Shown in pieces: positions 1 through 8,523 of a stretch of DNA of 64,000 nucleotides. A program made the translations under genes and the position numbers. Location: NCBI GenBank assembly GCA_039024915.1, contig JBCCPK010000001.1:372001-436000 (forward strand), given 5' to 3'. Below the pieces are notes generated by a model. It was not told where the DNA came from, ran no database searches, and worked only from the letters and a program-made list of their open reading frames with translations. Each line of letters starts with the position of its first letter. Position 1 is the stretch's first letter. Source of the stretch: Pseudomonadota bacterium. Lineage in GTDB: Bacteria; Pseudomonadota; Alphaproteobacteria; Rhizobiales; MH13.

Positions 1-1
1 C

Positions 2-334
2 CTCGATCCCCGCCTGATCATCGCCGATGAGCCGACCTCGGCGCTCGATGTGTCGATCCGCACCAAGGTCCTTGATCTCCTCCTCGACCTGCAGGACGAT
101 CTCGATCTGAGCTTCGTTTTCATCTCCCACGACATGGCGGTGATCCGCTATTTCTGCGACCGGGTGGCGGTGATGTATCGCGGCAAGATCGTCGAAGTGG
201 GCGAGACCGAACAGATCATCACAGACCCGCAGCACCCCTACACCAAGGCGCTGCTGTCTTCGGTGCCCATTCCCGAACCGAGCCTGCGCGGCACGCGCAC
301 GCGCCACCGCTACGTTGAGGCGGCTGGAAACTAA
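2..334 (+). CDS. Peptide/nickel-type ABC transporter ATPase, C-terminal part
   Basis: This is the last ~110 residues of an ABC ATPase; the 5' part lies outside the window. The end of Walker B with the D-loop (IIADEPTSALDVS) and the H-loop histidine (FISHDMAVIRY) are visible. The C-terminal stretch DPQHPYTKALLSSVPIPEPS is typical of OppF/DppF-type subunits, which power import of peptides, nickel or sugar derivatives through a DppBC-type channel. The stop lies 9 bases before the next gene, an enolase-superfamily enzyme, so the missing upstream importer may deliver a sugar acid. The substrate cannot be told from this fragment. Confidence 0.9.
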   Translation, partial: LDPRLIIADEPTSALDVSIRTKVLDLLLDLQDDLDLSFVFISHDMAVIRYFCDRVAVMYRGKIVEVGETEQIITDPQHPYTKALLSSVPIPEPSLRGTRTRHRYVEAAGN

Positions 335-343
335 GAGCCTCCC

Positions 344-1495
344 ATGAAGATTGAAAGCGTCGCGGTCCGCACGTTCCGCACCACGACCAACACCATGTCC
401 GATAGCGACGGACATGCGCACCCCGGGCCGGAGCGGCAGACGACGAACGCGCTGCTGGAGATTACCGTAGATGACGGCACCGTGGGTCGCATGGTTGCCG
501 GGCCCAGCCTGCTGCGCGAAGAAATCCTCGACAAATTTGTCCGTCCTGTCCTGGTTGGCGCGGACCCGATGCGCACCGAACAGCTCTACATGGGCATGTA
601 CAAATGGCAGCGCGGTAGCGCGCTGAACTTTACCGACCAGACACTTGGCGTCGTGGATCAGGCGCTTTGGGATTTGAAAGGCAAGATTTGCGGCCAACCG
701 GTCTGGAAGCTGCTGGGCGGCTACCGGGATAAAATCCCGGCCTACGGCTCAACCATGTGCGGCGACGATATGGACGGCGGGCTGGCAACGCCTGAAGACT
801 ACGGCCGCTTCGCCGAATGGATGGTCAAGACGCGCGGCTATCAGGCCATCAAGCTGCACACCTGGATGCCGCCGATCCCCGGCGCGCCCGATGTGAAGCT
901 CGACTATGCGGCCTGTGCGGCGGTGCGCGAAGCGGTTGGGCCGGACATCAAGCTGATGCTTGACCCGAACCATTGGTACAGCCGCACGGACACGCTGTGG
1001 CTCGGTCAGCGGCTCGAAGAGCTGGGCTATTTCTGGATGGAAGAGCCGATGGAAGAGGCATCGATCTCGTCTTACGTTTGGCTGACTGAGAAACTGCCGC
1101 GCCTCAACATTCTCGGGCCGGAGACGGCGCCCGGCAAATACTGGACGCGGGCCGAGTGGGTGCGCGCTGGCGCGTGCGACATGCTACGAACCGGCGCTCG
1201 CTCCGCAGGCGGGATCACGCCGTCGATGAAGGTCGCGCACCTCGCCGAGAGCTTCCATATGAGCTGCGAGTTGCACGGCACGGGGGTCGCCAACCTCGCC
1301 ATCGCCGCGGCCATTCCCAACACACATTTCTACGAGCGCGGCCTGCTGCATCCCTTCATCGATTACGAACAACCACGCGACTATCTCAACACGCTGGAGG
1401 ATGCGATGGACGCCGAAGGGTACGTGCACCTTTCCAACGATCCCGGTTTGGGGCAGGATTTGAACCTCGACTATATCGAGGCGAACCTGGCCTGA
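344..1495 (+). CDS. Mandelate racemase/enolase-superfamily sugar-acid dehydratase
   Basis: A full-length (383 aa) enolase-superfamily protein. It has the N-terminal capping domain (starting MKIESVAVRTF) and a TIM barrel with the metal-ligand series LMLDPNHW (Asp207), MEEP and GPET. The acid/base site at the end of the second strand reads KLH (Lys170, His172) rather than the KxK of the mandelate racemase subgroup, and a late histidine sits in CELHGTG. These suggest an acid-sugar dehydratase; the exact substrate is not readable. It starts 9 bases after the ABC ATPase and is followed by an FCD-domain gene, so it looks like part of a sugar-acid uptake and use operon. Confidence 0.85.
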   Translation: MKIESVAVRTFRTTTNTMSDSDGHAHPGPERQTTNALLEITVDDGTVGRMVAGPSLLREEILDKFVRPVLVGADPMRTEQLYMGMYKWQRGSALNFTDQTLGVVDQALWDLKGKICGQPVWKLLGGYRDKIPAYGSTMCGDDMDGGLATPEDYGRFAEWMVKTRGYQAIKLHTWMPPIPGAPDVKLDYAACAAVREAVGPDIKLMLDPNHWYSRTDTLWLGQRLEELGYFWMEEPMEEASISSYVWLTEKLPRLNILGPETAPGKYWTRAEWVRAGACDMLRTGARSAGGITPSMKVAHLAESFHMSCELHGTGVANLAIAAAIPNTHFYERGLLHPFIDYEQPRDYLNTLEDAMDAEGYVHLSNDPGLGQDLNLDYIEANLA

Positions 1496-1519
1496 GAGCC
1501 GGGGCCTGAAGGGAGCGGT

Positions 1520-2077
1520 GTGACGATGACGAATGTGACGCCCTTACGGGGGTTGGACGATGCCACGCGGAAGGCTGTCGAACGCAAGTCCGGTGGCGTC
1601 TTTGTTCTTGATCCGCAAAAGCGGTCCGAACTTCTCGAATGCCTTGAATTGCGCCTCGCCATCGAAGCGGAAGCCGCGGGCTATGCCGCGACCCGGGCGA
1701 CTCCAGCGCAACGCCAGCGCATCGCCGAGTGCCTTGAAGACATGGCAGCGATGGTCGACAAACGCCGATCAGCAAGTGCGGCGGATTTCGCCTTTCACAT
1801 GGCTGTCGCGGACGCCGCCAACAATCGCTATTTCGTGAAGTTTCTGATGGCGCTGGGGATGCGCGCCGTCCCGCGCGCCCGACCTGAGGTCCACGCGCTT
1901 CTGACCGAGGAAGGCATCACTCAGGAACGCGCGCTGATCGATGAACATGAACGGGTGCTGGGCGCGATCAACTCCGGCAAGCCGGAAGTTGCGCGCGAGG
2001 CCATGCGCGGTCACCTCATCAAGGCGATCAAGCGCTACAGCGCCAGCCACGACCGGGGCACACCCAACCCGGCCTAG
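1520..2077 (+). CDS. FCD-domain protein lacking the GntR winged helix
   Basis: A 185-residue protein whose body matches the FCD (FadR C-terminal) effector domain. The helical region LELRLAIEAEAAGYAA, the metal/ligand motif FAFHMAVADAANNRYF and the late EHERVLGAI...MRGHL segment are all present. GntR/FadR regulators are normally ~220-250 aa with an N-terminal winged helix, and here only ~30 residues precede the FCD domain. The GTG start at 1520 has a GGGAG ribosome-binding site; an ATG at 1526 is an alternative. The preceding gene ends at 1495, leaving no room for a DNA-binding domain. It may be a truncated regulator, a stand-alone ligand sensor, or a relic. Confidence 0.8.
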   Translation: MTMTNVTPLRGLDDATRKAVERKSGGVFVLDPQKRSELLECLELRLAIEAEAAGYAATRATPAQRQRIAECLEDMAAMVDKRRSASAADFAFHMAVADAANNRYFVKFLMALGMRAVPRARPEVHALLTEEGITQERALIDEHERVLGAINSGKPEVAREAMRGHLIKAIKRYSASHDRGTPNPA

Positions 2078-2083
2078 ATCCGT

Positions 2084-2971
2084 TCAGCTGGAAAACCGCA
2101 TCAGCGGCATATCAAGCCCTTGAATACCGGGAACGTGCACTGTGAGGACCAGCCCCGATAAAGGCTGCTCGGCATCGTCCGGCACGGCAATCGATGTTGT
2201 ATAGATGACGTCCCGATTGGGTCCGCCGAACGCGATCCGCGTCGGTTTCTCAACCGGCATATCGACCGTCCTGTCGACCTCGCCCGCCGGCGTGATGCGC
2301 ACCAGCTGCCAGCCCGAGACGCCCGCCATCCAGTAGCAGCCGTCGGTGTCCATCGCGCCGCCATCAGGGCGAGCAGCGATACCCGAACAATCGAAAAACA
2401 CCCGCTTGTTCGTCCAGGCACCGTCATCCATGTCGTAATCGTAAGCCCAGATCGTCTGGATGGCCGGGTTGCTGTCGGAGACGTAGGCTGTCTTGCCATC
2501 GGGGGAGAACGCAAGCCCATTGATGGTCTTGAAGCCGACCATGACCTCCTCGGCCCGTTTGCCATCAAACGCGTATAACCTGCCTTGCGCCGTTTCCGCC
2601 GTCGGACCATCGAGCCCCATCGTTCCGGCCAGAAACCGCCCGGCGGGATCGACGGTTCCGTCGTTGAAGCGGTGGTTGTCTTCTCCAGGTTTCGGGCCGC
2701 CCAGCGGGGTCATGGTTCCTGCTTGCGGATCGAGCAGCGTGAAGCCATCGGTCAGCGCGGCGACGATCTGGCCGTCTTCGGTTTCCGCAACGCAGCCGAC
2801 GGGCCGGCCGAACGCCCATGTCTGTGTCTGTCCTGTAGAGGGATCGGAGCGATGCAGCTTTCCGGCGGGGATATCGACCCAGTACAGCGCGTTGTGCCGC
2901 GCCGACCAGATGCTCCCCTCGCCCACTTTGGCGCGAACCCGAAAGGCGGCGTCGACGTCAAATCCGCTCAT
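2084..2971 (-). CDS. SMP-30/gluconolactonase-family lactonase
   Basis: A 295-residue six-bladed propeller protein of the SMP-30/regucalcin/LRE family. The N-terminal metal ligand motif VGEGSIWSARHNALYWVDI, the central FNDGTVDPAGRFLAGTM motif and the late YVSDSNP motif (metal-binding Asp) are present. Family members hydrolyse sugar lactones using a divalent metal. It is the last gene of a minus-strand run udh - galactonate-dehydratase-like - lactonase, 9 bases after its neighbour. That context suggests it opens the aldaro-1,5-lactone made by Udh, as SMP-30-type lactonases do in other uronate oxidisers. Six bases separate it from the convergent FCD gene. Confidence 0.85.
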   Translation of the reverse strand: MSGFDVDAAFRVRAKVGEGSIWSARHNALYWVDIPAGKLHRSDPSTGQTQTWAFGRPVGCVAETEDGQIVAALTDGFTLLDPQAGTMTPLGGPKPGEDNHRFNDGTVDPAGRFLAGTMGLDGPTAETAQGRLYAFDGKRAEEVMVGFKTINGLAFSPDGKTAYVSDSNPAIQTIWAYDYDMDDGAWTNKRVFFDCSGIAARPDGGAMDTDGCYWMAGVSGWQLVRITPAGEVDRTVDMPVEKPTRIAFGGPNRDVIYTTSIAVPDDAEQPLSGLVLTVHVPGIQGLDMPLMRFSS

Positions 2972-2980
2972 CTGTCGCCC

Positions 2981-4153
2981 CTAGTGCTTTACGTTGAACC
3001 ACGGGCCCGACCCTTCGGGCCATGGTTCGCGCTTCCGGAAATGCCCCGGCGGCTTGAACACATATTCGTGGCGCGCGGCCGCGTGCTCATCAAGCTCGAT
3101 CCCGAGGCCCGGCGCATCGGGGATGATCATCTCACCAGCTTCCAGAACGCAGGTCTCCTGCACCACCTCACCGCGCCACGGCACGTCGATCATCATGGTT
3201 TCGAGATAGGTGAAGTTGGGAATGACAGCGGCGAGTTGCAGCGTCATCGCGTTGCCAACGGGGCCCATCGGGTTGTGCGGCGCGACCGGCAGAAAACGCG
3301 TGTCGGCGATCGATGCGATGGCCTTCATCTCGGCCAAGCCGCCGACATGGCAGACATCGGGCTGCCACCAGTCGAGCGCCTTCTTCTCGGCGACTTCCAT
3401 GAAGCGGGCCTTATCCATGTACCGTTCGCCGCCAGCCACAGGTACGGGGATGCGCGACTTCACCTCGGCCAAGGCTTCGAGGCTGTCAGGCGGTATAGGT
3501 TCCTCGAACAAAAGCGGGTCCCATTCCGCTATCGCATTGCCCACCGTCACGGCGGTCGGGACGTCGAGGCGGCCATGCCCTTCAATCAGCAATTCGATAC
3601 CGTCACCGCCAGCCGCTCGTGCGCGCTTGATCTGCTCAAGGGCTGTGGCCCGCGCCGCGCGGTCCATGTGCATCCAGGCCTGCCCGAACGGGTCCCACTT
3701 GACCGCGCCGAAACCCATCTCGAGCGGCTTTGCGATAGCCGTTTCCATCGTGTCGGCACCCGGTATCGCCTGCACCGGTGCCCAGTTGTTGGCATACGCC
3801 CTGATCCGATCCCGGCACTTACCGCCCAGAAGCTCATAGACCGGCACATCCAGCGCCTTACCCTTGATGTCCCAAAGCGCCGCTTCAATGCCCGACAGGG
3901 CCGAGCGGTTGACCACACCGGTGCGCCAGTAGCTGTCGCGGATGATGGTGCGAGCATGGTGCTCGACCGGAAACGGGTCCTGGCCGATCAGATAGTTGCC
4001 GATGCTTTTAACCGCTTCGGCCGATGCGCGCTCGCGCCGTTCAACCGTCGCTTCGCCAAGGCCGTATATGCCGGCATCGGTCTCGATCTTGACGATCACC
4101 CAATTGGTGCGGTGGGCATCGACGATGAAGGTGCAGACATCGGTGATTTTCAT
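2981..4153 (-). CDS. Enolase-superfamily dehydratase, D-galactonate dehydratase-like
   Basis: A 390-residue enolase-superfamily enzyme with the signature series of the galactonate/gluconate dehydratase subgroup. These are KWDPFGQAW (acid/base Lys and its neighbour), IEGHGR, FEEPIPPD, VAGGERY (metal ligands) and the late VAPHNPMGPV with the catalytic histidine. Members remove water from aldonates or aldarates to give 2-keto-3-deoxy acids. It lies 5 bases downstream of udh and directly upstream of the lactonase, so an aldarate made from a uronate is a plausible substrate. The sequence does not tell galactonate from aldarate specificity. Confidence 0.85.
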   Translation of the reverse strand: MKITDVCTFIVDAHRTNWVIVKIETDAGIYGLGEATVERRERASAEAVKSIGNYLIGQDPFPVEHHARTIIRDSYWRTGVVNRSALSGIEAALWDIKGKALDVPVYELLGGKCRDRIRAYANNWAPVQAIPGADTMETAIAKPLEMGFGAVKWDPFGQAWMHMDRAARATALEQIKRARAAGGDGIELLIEGHGRLDVPTAVTVGNAIAEWDPLLFEEPIPPDSLEALAEVKSRIPVPVAGGERYMDKARFMEVAEKKALDWWQPDVCHVGGLAEMKAIASIADTRFLPVAPHNPMGPVGNAMTLQLAAVIPNFTYLETMMIDVPWRGEVVQETCVLEAGEMIIPDAPGLGIELDEHAAARHEYVFKPPGHFRKREPWPEGSGPWFNVKH

Positions 4154-4158
4154 GGTCG

Positions 4159-4977
4159 CTAGTTCCAGAGCGCCCGCTCAGCGTCACCGGAGAACTCTTC
4201 GGATGCAAAGCCACCACCTTGAAACCGGTCGGCTACCGGGTCGGCGGGAATGGCTTTCTGCGCTTCGAGCGCTTCTGCGGCGAAATCCTCGGCGCGATGC
4301 TTGGGCCTGTAGCCAAGCCGAAACGCCACGTCATTATCCCAGAAGCCGCGAATGTTGTTGGACGCTCCGAATACGATCTCGCTGTGCAGATCTGGGTGTT
4401 CAAGCCCGATGGTGCACAGCTGAAACAGATCTTCGGGATGGAGCATAACCGACAGAAGCCGTTCGTTGGCCGGTTTCTCGCAAACGTTCCCGATACGGAT
4501 CGAAAGCGTGCGCAAGCCGTGCTTGTCGGCGTAGAGCGCGCAAGCTGCCTCGCCGAACGCCTTTGAAAGCCCATAGCGTCCGTCGGGGCGAACCTTCTCG
4601 CCGGTGCCGATCTTGCGGGTCCGAGGATACATGCCCACCGCATGATTGGAGGAGGCAAATACGAAGCGCTTCACGCCCTGCACACGGCTTGCTTCGAGCA
4701 TGTTCATCATGCCCTGAACATTCGATGTGCTGACTGTCTGCCAATCGGTCTCAGTCGGCTGCCCGCCAAGATGGATAATGCCGTCAACACCAGCGCACAG
4801 CTCCATGACCTGTTGAGCGTCGCCCAGTTCGGCTGGACGGTAGCTTTCATTGCCCGCCAGATCGTCCACCGGATGACGATCCGACAAGATGATGTTCGCA
4901 TAGCGCTGACGCAGCATGGGGCGCAGCATGCCGCCAACCTTGCCGGCGGCGCCGGTGAGCAGAACGGTCTGGGTCAT
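4159..4977 (-). CDS. udh: Uronate dehydrogenase
   Basis: A 272-residue extended SDR/epimerase-fold protein with the NAD-binding motif LLTGAAGKVGG near the N-terminus, the YGLSK catalytic Tyr-Lys pair, and FASSNHAVGMYP just before it. The C-terminal RFQGGGF segment is the pattern I associate with Agrobacterium uronate dehydrogenase, and size and motif order also agree. The enzyme oxidises D-galacturonate or D-glucuronate to the 1,5-aldarolactone with NAD+. It is first in a minus-strand operon with a dehydratase and a lactonase, which fits the oxidative uronate route. A 15-base tandem repeat lies just upstream of its start. Confidence 0.9.
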   Translation of the reverse strand: MTQTVLLTGAAGKVGGMLRPMLRQRYANIILSDRHPVDDLAGNESYRPAELGDAQQVMELCAGVDGIIHLGGQPTETDWQTVSTSNVQGMMNMLEASRVQGVKRFVFASSNHAVGMYPRTRKIGTGEKVRPDGRYGLSKAFGEAACALYADKHGLRTLSIRIGNVCEKPANERLLSVMLHPEDLFQLCTIGLEHPDLHSEIVFGASNNIRGFWDNDVAFRLGYRPKHRAEDFAAEALEAQKAIPADPVADRFQGGGFASEEFSGDAERALWN

Positions 4978-5303
4978 TGGGTGTTGTGCCTTTGGGTGTT
5001 GTGCCTGTGGGTGTTCGATGAAATGGCGGTGCGCGTAAGCGAATAAGCACGCCCGACAATGCGTTTCGTGACGGTGTCTCTGCCCACTGTAAGCGGCATC
5101 ATCAATTTGTCAAAAGTCGTGCTTTTTTGTTCTTTCTAATTGACATATACGCGATTTCGCAACAAATTCTGCGGACGTTTGCGCATGCCCTATCACGTGT
5201 CTCGCTCGCATGTTTCATCGCATGCTTCGGTCGTGGCCCAGCACCCGTAAAGAGGTGCGGCGTTCAGCGCACACCGAGGAACGCCCCCCTCTATTGAGAC
5301 GCC
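4978..5303. promoter_or_regulatory. Divergent control region between udh and the GntR gene
   Basis: This 326-base non-coding region separates the minus-strand udh operon from the plus-strand GntR/FadR gene. Besides the 15-base repeat it holds an AT-rich core (about 5100-5170). On the minus strand TTGACA (5113-5108) is followed after 16 bases by TACAGT (5091-5086), a possible promoter for udh. The same stretch contains CAATTTGTCAA (5103-5113), which recurs upstream of uxuA. A small palindrome GCGATTTCGC lies at 5151-5160. The divergent GntR protein is the natural candidate to bind here. Promoter and operator are inferred. Confidence 0.45.
4979..5015 (+). repeat. 15-base tandem repeat upstream of udh
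   Basis: Two full copies and one partial copy of a 15-base unit (GGGTGTTGTGCCTTT, GGGTGTTGTGCCTGT, GGGTGTT) start two bases outside the udh start codon. On the minus strand the repeat forms most of the udh leader and places AGG-containing sequence at 15-base intervals. No function is known. Confidence 0.8.
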
Positions 5304-6029
5304 ATGACTGACGTTGCCAAATCTCTATCGCTATCGGCCCCCATGCGCGACTGGTCCCTCGCCGATCAGGTTCATGAACGCATCTTGTCGCTGATCGTTG
5401 ACGGGACATTTGCGGAGAACACCAAGCTTCCGCCCGAGCAGACTTTGAGCGAGAACCTGGGCGTCTCCCGTCCGGTCCTGCGGCAGGCGCTGAAGCGTCT
5501 GCGCGACGATGGGGTCTTGATCTCCCGGCAAGGGTCCGGCTCGTTCGTCAAGAAGCGGCCAGAATCGGCGCTGTTTGCGTTCTCACCGGTCAGTTCGTTC
5601 TCCGATATCCGCCGCGTGTTCGAGTTTCGCGCGGCCATCGAAGGGGACGCGGCGGCCGCAGCCGCCCAGCGCGCCAGCAAACAGGACTGCGCATCGATGG
5701 TCGCAGCCATGATCGCCGTCGAACGCAGCGCCAGCGATGATGGCTTTGACAGCACGGCGGACGCCGCGCTGCACATGGCCATTGCCGAAGCATCCGGCAA
5801 TCCGTTCTTCAGCTCGGCACTTGCCTCAATGAAAGCCAATATCCTCGCCTGCGAGACGCTGCGGCGGACGTTCAAGCAGCACACCTCATCGTCTCATCCA
5901 GTGATTGCGGAGCACCGCATGATCGTTGACGCCATCGTGGAAGGCGACGAGGCAGTTGCGCGACAGTCGATGCGTGAGCATATCGATGCAACCTGCAAGC
6001 GGCTGTTCGATGGACCGGATGCCTTCTAG
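5304..6029 (+). CDS. GntR-family transcriptional regulator, FadR subfamily
   Basis: A 241-residue regulator with a complete N-terminal winged helix (LADQVHERILSLI, LPPEQTLSENLGVSRPVLR, LRDDGVLISRQGSGSFV) followed by an FCD effector domain (VFEFRAAIEGDAA; LHMAIAEASGNPFF; EHRMIVDAI). FadR-subfamily proteins of this kind commonly sense sugar acids. It is divergent from the udh operon and 20 bases upstream of another enolase-superfamily gene, so it most likely controls uronate/aldarate use on both sides. The true effector is unknown. Confidence 0.9.
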   Translation: MTDVAKSLSLSAPMRDWSLADQVHERILSLIVDGTFAENTKLPPEQTLSENLGVSRPVLRQALKRLRDDGVLISRQGSGSFVKKRPESALFAFSPVSSFSDIRRVFEFRAAIEGDAAAAAAQRASKQDCASMVAAMIAVERSASDDGFDSTADAALHMAIAEASGNPFFSSALASMKANILACETLRRTFKQHTSSSHPVIAEHRMIVDAIVEGDEAVARQSMREHIDATCKRLFDGPDAF

Positions 6030-6049
6030 AGAGCATCTGGCAAACATCC

Positions 6050-7285
6050 ATGAAAATCACCGCTATCGAGACCATCCGGCATAAACGCTGGACGAATTTT
6101 CTTTGGGTGCGGGTTCAGACCGATGAGGGTCTGGTTGGGCTGGGCGAGACCTTCCGCCACCCCGAGCCGATTGAAACCTATATTCACGCGCACCTGGCCG
6201 ACTACCTGCTCGGGCAAGACCCAAGCGACCTCAATCGCCACGCCCATGCCATGCACACCTCGGGGGGTCTGCGCTTTCTCGGATACCCGACCCGCTCGGT
6301 CGAGATTCGTGCCAATTCGGCCGTCGATATCGCACTGTGGGACCTGAAGGGCCGCGCGACAGGGCAATCGATCGCGCAATTGCTCGGCGGGCCGGTGCGC
6401 GCAAAGATCCCGATCTACAACACCTGCGCGGGACCAGGCTACAACTGGACGGCCGGGCTGCACCGGGCACGCATGGTGGATGAGGCCGGGGACGACAGCC
6501 CCAGCGACGCGGTGCCCGACGATCTTGAGCTCCAGAACTCCGACCCGGCAGGTCTGGCGCGCTCGCTCCTTGGTGACGGCATCGCGGCGATGAAAATCTG
6601 GCCGTTCGATGTCGCTGCCGAAGCAAGCGGCGGCATGCGGATCAGCAGCGCGCAGATGGATGATGCTCTGTCAAAGATCGCGGCCATCCGCGAAGCGGTT
6701 GGCAACGAGGTGGACGTGCTTGTGGAGTATCACGGCTTGTGGAAACCTGCTGTGGCGCGGCAGATTCTGCGCGAGACCGACGCTTTCAAGCCATTCTGGC
6801 ACGAAGATATCATCGACATGACCGATATCGGCAACCTTGTCGAACTGCGCCAGCGCAGCACCAGCCCCTTTGCAGGCAGCGAAAGCCACGGAACGGTGCC
6901 ATGGTTCCGTGATGCGTTGGCCGCGCGGGCAATCGACTATGCCCACTTCGACGTCGGTTGGGTTGGCGGGCTCTCACAGGCGCAAAAGATTGCGCATCTG
7001 TGCGACGCGCACGAGGTGATGATCGCACCGCACGACTGCACCGGTCCCGTGGTCTGGGCGGTGAACCTGCAACTGGCGCTGGCTATGCCCGCTGCGGTGA
7101 TCCTTGAAAGCGTCCGCGCCTACTATCAAGGCGTTTACCGGCAAATGGCGACAGGTCTGCCGGTTATCGAGACCGGTATGGCCCGAGCACCGGAAAGCGT
7201 CGCCCGGTCTGGCGGGCACGGGTGCGCTTTGGCGCAGCGCCTACTGGATGATCCCGATAGACTGGTTCGGGTATCAAAGGTCTAA
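6050..7285 (+). CDS. Mandelate racemase/enolase-superfamily enzyme
   Basis: A 411-residue enolase-superfamily protein starting MKITAIETIRHKRW, with a capping domain and TIM barrel. Visible motifs are MKIWPFD (acid/base lysine), VEYHG (metal ligand region), HEDI, GSESHG and IAPHDCTGPV with a late histidine. The pattern resembles the galactonate-dehydratase/RspA-like groups, although the usual EEP metal motif reads HEDI here. It follows the GntR gene by 20 bases and is probably co-transcribed. A role as a sugar-acid dehydratase or cycloisomerase is inferred; the substrate is unknown. Confidence 0.8.
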   Translation: MKITAIETIRHKRWTNFLWVRVQTDEGLVGLGETFRHPEPIETYIHAHLADYLLGQDPSDLNRHAHAMHTSGGLRFLGYPTRSVEIRANSAVDIALWDLKGRATGQSIAQLLGGPVRAKIPIYNTCAGPGYNWTAGLHRARMVDEAGDDSPSDAVPDDLELQNSDPAGLARSLLGDGIAAMKIWPFDVAAEASGGMRISSAQMDDALSKIAAIREAVGNEVDVLVEYHGLWKPAVARQILRETDAFKPFWHEDIIDMTDIGNLVELRQRSTSPFAGSESHGTVPWFRDALAARAIDYAHFDVGWVGGLSQAQKIAHLCDAHEVMIAPHDCTGPVVWAVNLQLALAMPAAVILESVRAYYQGVYRQMATGLPVIETGMARAPESVARSGGHGCALAQRLLDDPDRLVRVSKV

Positions 7286-7461
7286 TCACTGCCACCGGCC
7301 CGCGCGGGGAAGCCTTAAACTTATCTGTCGCCTTGCTCGGCACACACCGCCAGAAGAATGGCTTGCCAACCCATACAAAAGTAGCTTCACTGGCGCTTGT
7401 TAGACAATGTCCAGCGTTCTTGTGTCCTTGACGCACCACCAATCTGGCGGAAATTCCACCA

Positions 7462-8520
7462 ATGAAACTCTTTCACCTATGCGTATGCGTTGCAGCGGCG
7501 GCCGGGCTTCTCCCCGTTTCGCAGGCAGTGTCCCAAGAGGCCTCAGACCAACTTCGCCCGGCGGCGTTGATTACGGTCCAAAGCATGGAGGACGCATCGG
7601 AGCGGGTTTTCTTCGGGCGGGTCAGAGCTCGAGAAACAGTTGATCTCGCCTTTCAGGTTGGTGGGCAAATCCTGGAATTGCCTGTTGATGAAGGTCAGCT
7701 CATAAACGAGGGCGACTTAATTGCAGAGCTTGATCTCGAACCGTTTGAATTGAGCCTGTTGCGTGCTGAGGCGGAAGAGGCGCAGGCGCAACTCGACTTC
7801 GACCGTTTCAGCAGTCTGAGCGATCTGGCGGTGACCCAAGCAACAATCGATGAAGCCGAAACGGCCCTGCAACTGAGCCGTATCGAGACCCGCAATGCCC
7901 AGAGGGACCTCAGGCTGGCGACCCTCCGCTCGCCGTTCGAGGGGATCGTGGCGAGCCGAACGGTACCCAACTTCACAACAATCAACGCGGGAACATCCGT
8001 TGTTCGCTTGCACGACATGTCCGATCTGCGGGTCGAAATCGAGGTGCCGGAAGTCCTTTTTCAACAAGCAGGTCGCGACCCCAACGTCGCCCTGCAGGTG
8101 GAGTTTGCCGCAAACGACAGACGCTATGACATTGAGTTTCGCGAGGTCGTGGCCGAGACGACCCAAGTCGGCCAATCGTTCCGCCTGACCTTGGGAATGG
8201 AACCACCTGACGATCTGTTTGTGCTGCCGGGTGCATCGGCAACTGTGTATGCACGCATGCGCGACCAATTGGGATCACTCGTGGTTCCACCCGCTTCGCT
8301 GGTCTTTGATCCCAACGGCGCAGCGTCGGTGATGGTGTTCGAACCGACGGGTGCAGAAAGCGGTTCCGTACGCCGCCAACCTATCGAAATAGGCTCGACA
8401 GGCTCGGGAGCGGTACAGGTGCTATCGGGTCTAGAAGAGGGCCAGGAGATTGTCGCGTCCGGTGCCGCACTTCTGCGCGACGGTGATCAGGTAACCCGTT
8501 TCTCAGGCTTTGTGAGGTAG
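7462..8520 (+). CDS. RND efflux periplasmic adaptor subunit
   Basis: A 352-residue HlyD/AcrA-type membrane fusion protein. It has an N-terminal signal peptide (MKLFHLCVCVAAAAGLLPVS, cleavage probably near QAVSQ). A lipoyl half-motif VGGQILELPVDEGQLINEGDLI is followed by a coiled-coil hairpin (ELSLLRAEAEEAQAQL) and the second half LRSPFEGIVASR. A beta-barrel and membrane-proximal domain follow. It would link the inner-membrane RND pump encoded 3 bases downstream to an outer-membrane channel. No outer-membrane factor gene is nearby, so a TolC-like protein from elsewhere is probably used. Confidence 0.9.
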   Translation: MKLFHLCVCVAAAAGLLPVSQAVSQEASDQLRPAALITVQSMEDASERVFFGRVRARETVDLAFQVGGQILELPVDEGQLINEGDLIAELDLEPFELSLLRAEAEEAQAQLDFDRFSSLSDLAVTQATIDEAETALQLSRIETRNAQRDLRLATLRSPFEGIVASRTVPNFTTINAGTSVVRLHDMSDLRVEIEVPEVLFQQAGRDPNVALQVEFAANDRRYDIEFREVVAETTQVGQSFRLTLGMEPPDDLFVLPGASATVYARMRDQLGSLVVPPASLVFDPNGAASVMVFEPTGAESGSVRRQPIEIGSTGSGAVQVLSGLEEGQEIVASGAALLRDGDQVTRFSGFVR

Positions 8521-8523
8521 ACC

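Noticed and set aside
2585-4162. A 525-codon open frame on the plus strand
   Set aside because: It lies antisense to the SMP-30 and galactonate-dehydratase-like genes, which have clear family motifs. High GC content produces such long antisense frames, and its translation has no recognisable domain.
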